NCBI GenBank assembly: GCA_023413015.1
Contig: JAEZQR010000209.1
Coordinates: 1-8,106, forward strand
Reading direction: 5' to 3'
From: Pseudomonadota bacterium
GTDB lineage: Bacteria; Pseudomonadota; Alphaproteobacteria; Sphingomonadales; Sphingomonadaceae
Length of the DNA: 8,106 bases
Positions 6,752 to 8,106 of this stretch are shown here, in pieces; the first letter of the stretch is position 1; each line of letters opens with the position of its first letter. The notes beneath the pieces were generated by a model. The model was not told the origin of the DNA and ran no database searches. It was given only the letters and a program-made list of their open reading frames with translations. The position numbers and the translations under genes were made by a program.

Positions 6752-7098
6752 TTAAACAAGCCCCTCCCGTTACCGGAACCAGATATGGCACCAGTTTAAC
6801 CTACGAACGGCGCGTTCCTCCCGCAGCCATTTCACGATATCTGACGACCGTAACACCGGTGAAACCGAAGGTGCTTGGAAAATTCAGCACCGCATCAGAA
6901 TTTTATGCGGCCATGGTTCATTTCGGCGCAGAATCTTCGCCGCAGTGATTGCGCCCAACCCGCAGATGCCAAGATGTCCGCGCCATCCACCTCCTGGGTA
7001 GGCACTGAACCGACTCGCGCAGCGTCGAACCTCGGCTCCTCACAAGCCGAGAAGCGAGCTTAGCGCATGCAGTTGGCGATGCGCCTGACCTGAAATGG
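6752..7098. other. Intergenic and leader region upstream of the receptor operon
   Basis: This region of about 350 bases between the receptor start and the tRNA terminator has no believable gene; the short open frames show no domains or good ribosome sites. It should hold the operon promoter on the minus strand, but I find no pair of boxes close to consensus; TAAAAT on the minus strand at 6899-6904 is the best -10-like hexamer and lies inside the dyad at 6890-6910. Other structure: an 8-bp palindrome CACCGGTG (6854-6861), a perfect 7-bp hairpin with a 7-base loop (7031-7051) and a 6-bp hairpin with a 10-base loop (7063-7084). Confidence 0.5.
6890..6910. promoter_or_regulatory. Dyad symmetric site upstream of the receptor, candidate Lrp-type operator
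   Basis: CCGCAT and ATGCGG form a perfect 6-bp inverted repeat spaced by 9 AT-rich bases. The stretch 6896-6910 matches the degenerate E. coli Lrp consensus YAGHAWATTWTDCTR (from memory) at 13 of 15 positions. It lies about 140 bases upstream of the receptor start. That consensus is loose, so a chance match is possible. Control by the regulator at 294-749 is a hypothesis. Confidence 0.3.
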
Positions 7099-7132
7099 TA
7101 AAAGTAAAAGGGGCCGGCGAAGCCGACCCCTT
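7099..7132 (-). terminator. Factor-independent terminator of the tRNA-Pro transcript
   Basis: On the minus strand an 11-bp stem (7122-7132 with 7108-7118, including one G-U pair) closes a 3-base TTC loop and is followed by TTTTACTTTTA. The wobble pair would be a C/A mismatch on the plus strand, so it acts in the minus direction. It starts 17 bases after the CCA end of the tRNA. Confidence 0.85.
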
Positions 7133-7148
7133 AATTGTCCTGCCGTGC

Positions 7149-7225
7149 TGGTCGGGGAGAGAGGATTCGAACCTCCGGCCCCTGCCTCCCGAAGACAGTG
7201 CTCTACCAGGCTGAGCTACTCCCCG
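7149..7225 (-). tRNA. tRNA-Pro, anticodon CGG
   Basis: This 77-base cloverleaf reads on the minus strand. The acceptor stem CGGGGAG/CTCCCCG is perfect. The D arm contains AGCTCAGCCTGGTAGAGC. The anticodon stem CTGTC/GGCAG holds the loop TTCGGGA with anticodon CGG (bases 7189-7191), and the T arm contains GGTTCGAATCC. The discriminator base is A (7152) and the CCA tail is encoded (7149-7151). It decodes the proline codon CCG, a common codon in GC-rich genomes. It lies 53 bases after the reductase stop and has its own promoter and terminator. Confidence 0.97.
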
Positions 7226-7241
7226 GCGCGGCGGACGACGC

Positions 7242-7270
7242 GATATAGCCGCGCCTCCCTCGGCCCGCAA
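7242..7270 (-). promoter_or_regulatory. Promoter of the tRNA-Pro gene
   Basis: On the minus strand TTGCGG (7265-7270) and TATATC (7242-7247) are separated by exactly 17 bases, a good sigma-70-like arrangement. Transcription would start a few bases upstream of the mature 5' end at 7225. The GC-rich stretch between the -10 and the tRNA fits a stringently controlled promoter; that last point is inference. Confidence 0.5.
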
Positions 7271-7278
7271 GGGCGAGT

Positions 7279-8106
7279 TCACGTGCGAGCGAAATCTAGC
7301 ATTTCGGGCACTCGCACGAACTTCTCGCGCGGGGCGCCGGCGCGGGCGCGGGCGACCTCGGCAGCGTCGATCTTCTGCCAGTTGCGGAAGGTCACGACGT
7401 AGAGGTCGCGTTCGGCGATCAGGCGGTCGAGGCCGGCCGGACCGGTGCGGTTGTCGGCCAATACATCGGCAGCAATCTCCTCGGCGACCATGAAACCATC
7501 GGGGCGATTGGTGCCGATCGTGCCTGTTGGGCCACGTCGAGCCCAGCCGACACAGTAGAGGCCGGGCGCGATGCGGCCCTCGTTGTTGGTGAAGCGGCCG
7601 AGTGCTGCATCATAGGGCACGCCGGGGATGGGATCGGTGCGGTAGCCGATGCAGGGAACGACCATGCCGCAGGGGATGGCGAAGGTCTCGCCGGTGCCGA
7701 CTGCCTGCCCGTTATCGGTCAGACGGGTGCGTTCGACGAGGAGGCGTTCGACGCGGTCCTGCCCTTCGACGGCGACGGGCTTGGCGAGGAAGTGGAAGTG
7801 TATGCGGACGGCGGCGTCGGGGCGCGGTTCGCGGGCGGCGAAGTCGCGGAGGATGCCGACGACCTTGCGGAGGCCGGGATCAAGTGCAGCGTCGGCTTCG
7901 GCGGGAGGGAAGTTGGCGAAGTTGGCACCGACAGTTGCCCGTTCGAGCTCGCCCATCTCGCCGAGCTCCTTGGGCGTAAATCCTACCTGGTGGGGACCGC
8001 GGCGGCCGAGGATGTGGATGTCGCGGATGTTGGATTTGGCGAGGGCGTCGGCGGCGTGGGCAACGATGTCCGAGCCGGCGAGCTCGGCGGGCGTCTTGGC
8101 GAGGAG
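7279..8106 (-). CDS. Ferredoxin-NADP+ reductase, adrenodoxin-reductase (FprA) type, C-terminal part
   Basis: The frame is open from the right edge to TGA at 7279-7281, giving the last 275 residues of an FAD flavoenzyme that moves electrons between NADPH and ferredoxin in the cytoplasm. Diagnostic segments are ILGRRGPHQVGFTPKEL (visible residues 32-48, NADP-binding side), VPCIGYRTDPIPG (150-162) and the signature GWARRGPTGTIGTNRPDG (187-204), which closes the FAD site in this family. Full-length relatives are about 450 residues, so roughly 170-180 are missing, including the N-terminal FAD-binding GxGPAG motif and the NADP GxG loop. An internal ATG at 7956 is not the true start, because conserved family sequence continues upstream to the edge. 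The final residues overlap no other gene; the tRNA-Pro promoter begins just after the stop. It is probably not functionally tied to the receptor operon. Confidence 0.92.
   Translation of the reverse strand, partial: LLAKTPAELAGSDIVAHAADALAKSNIRDIHILGRRGPHQVGFTPKELGEMGELERATVGANFANFPPAEADAALDPGLRKVVGILRDFAAREPRPDAAVRIHFHFLAKPVAVEGQDRVERLLVERTRLTDNGQAVGTGETFAIPCGMVVPCIGYRTDPIPGVPYDAALGRFTNNEGRIAPGLYCVGWARRGPTGTIGTNRPDGFMVAEEIAADVLADNRTGPAGLDRLIAERDLYVVTFRNWQKIDAAEVARARAGAPREKFVRVPEMLDFART

Noticed and set aside
6875..7063. Short plus-strand frames between the receptor and the tRNA
   Set aside because: No ribosome site, no domain, biased composition, and they overlap the regulatory region and hairpins.
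7149..7176. Phage or island attachment-site repeat of the tRNA 3' end
   Set aside because: I looked for a second copy of the tRNA 3' end elsewhere in the window and found none; no integrase is present.
7602..7979. A 125-codon plus-strand frame opposite the reductase
   Set aside because: Almost entirely Arg, Gly and Cys, the typical antisense shadow of a GC-rich gene; the minus strand carries FprA motifs.

Overview
The window looks like chromosomal DNA of a GC-rich Alphaproteobacterium, most likely a member of the Sphingomonadales. This rests on the strong GC codon bias, the sphingomonad-style TonB-dependent receptor next to secreted amidohydrolases, and an FprA-type ferredoxin reductase. It is inference from gene style, not a database match.

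Left part (1-845): a short AT-richer leader of uncertain content precedes a plus-strand Lrp/AsnC-family regulator (294-749). A 96-base convergent gap follows, with a large imperfect hairpin (794-832), and separates it from the minus-strand operon.

Centre (846-6751), all on the minus strand and read from right to left: a TonB-dependent outer-membrane receptor (4370-6751), then two tandem paralogous secreted amidohydrolases (2585-4276 and 846-2495). Both intercistronic gaps hold perfect GC-rich hairpins (4341-4362 and 4291-4309 in the first, 2556-2578 in the second). These could set different transcript levels for the three genes. Upstream of the receptor lies a regulatory region of about 350 bases with a 6-9-6 dyad that resembles an Lrp-type operator.

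Right part (7031-8106): a factor-independent terminator, a tRNA-Pro(CGG) gene with encoded CCA and a good promoter, and the C-terminal part of a ferredoxin-NADP+ reductase gene that runs off the right edge. All are on the minus strand and look like conserved housekeeping DNA.

Working model (inference): the receptor imports a peptide-like or amide/ester-containing compound across the outer membrane. The two amidohydrolases, exported by signal peptides, cleave it in the periplasm. The nearby Lrp/AsnC regulator may sense a released amino acid. No inner-membrane transporter or cytoplasmic catabolic enzyme is present in the window, so the substrate is unknown. I see no mobile element, CRISPR array or defence system.
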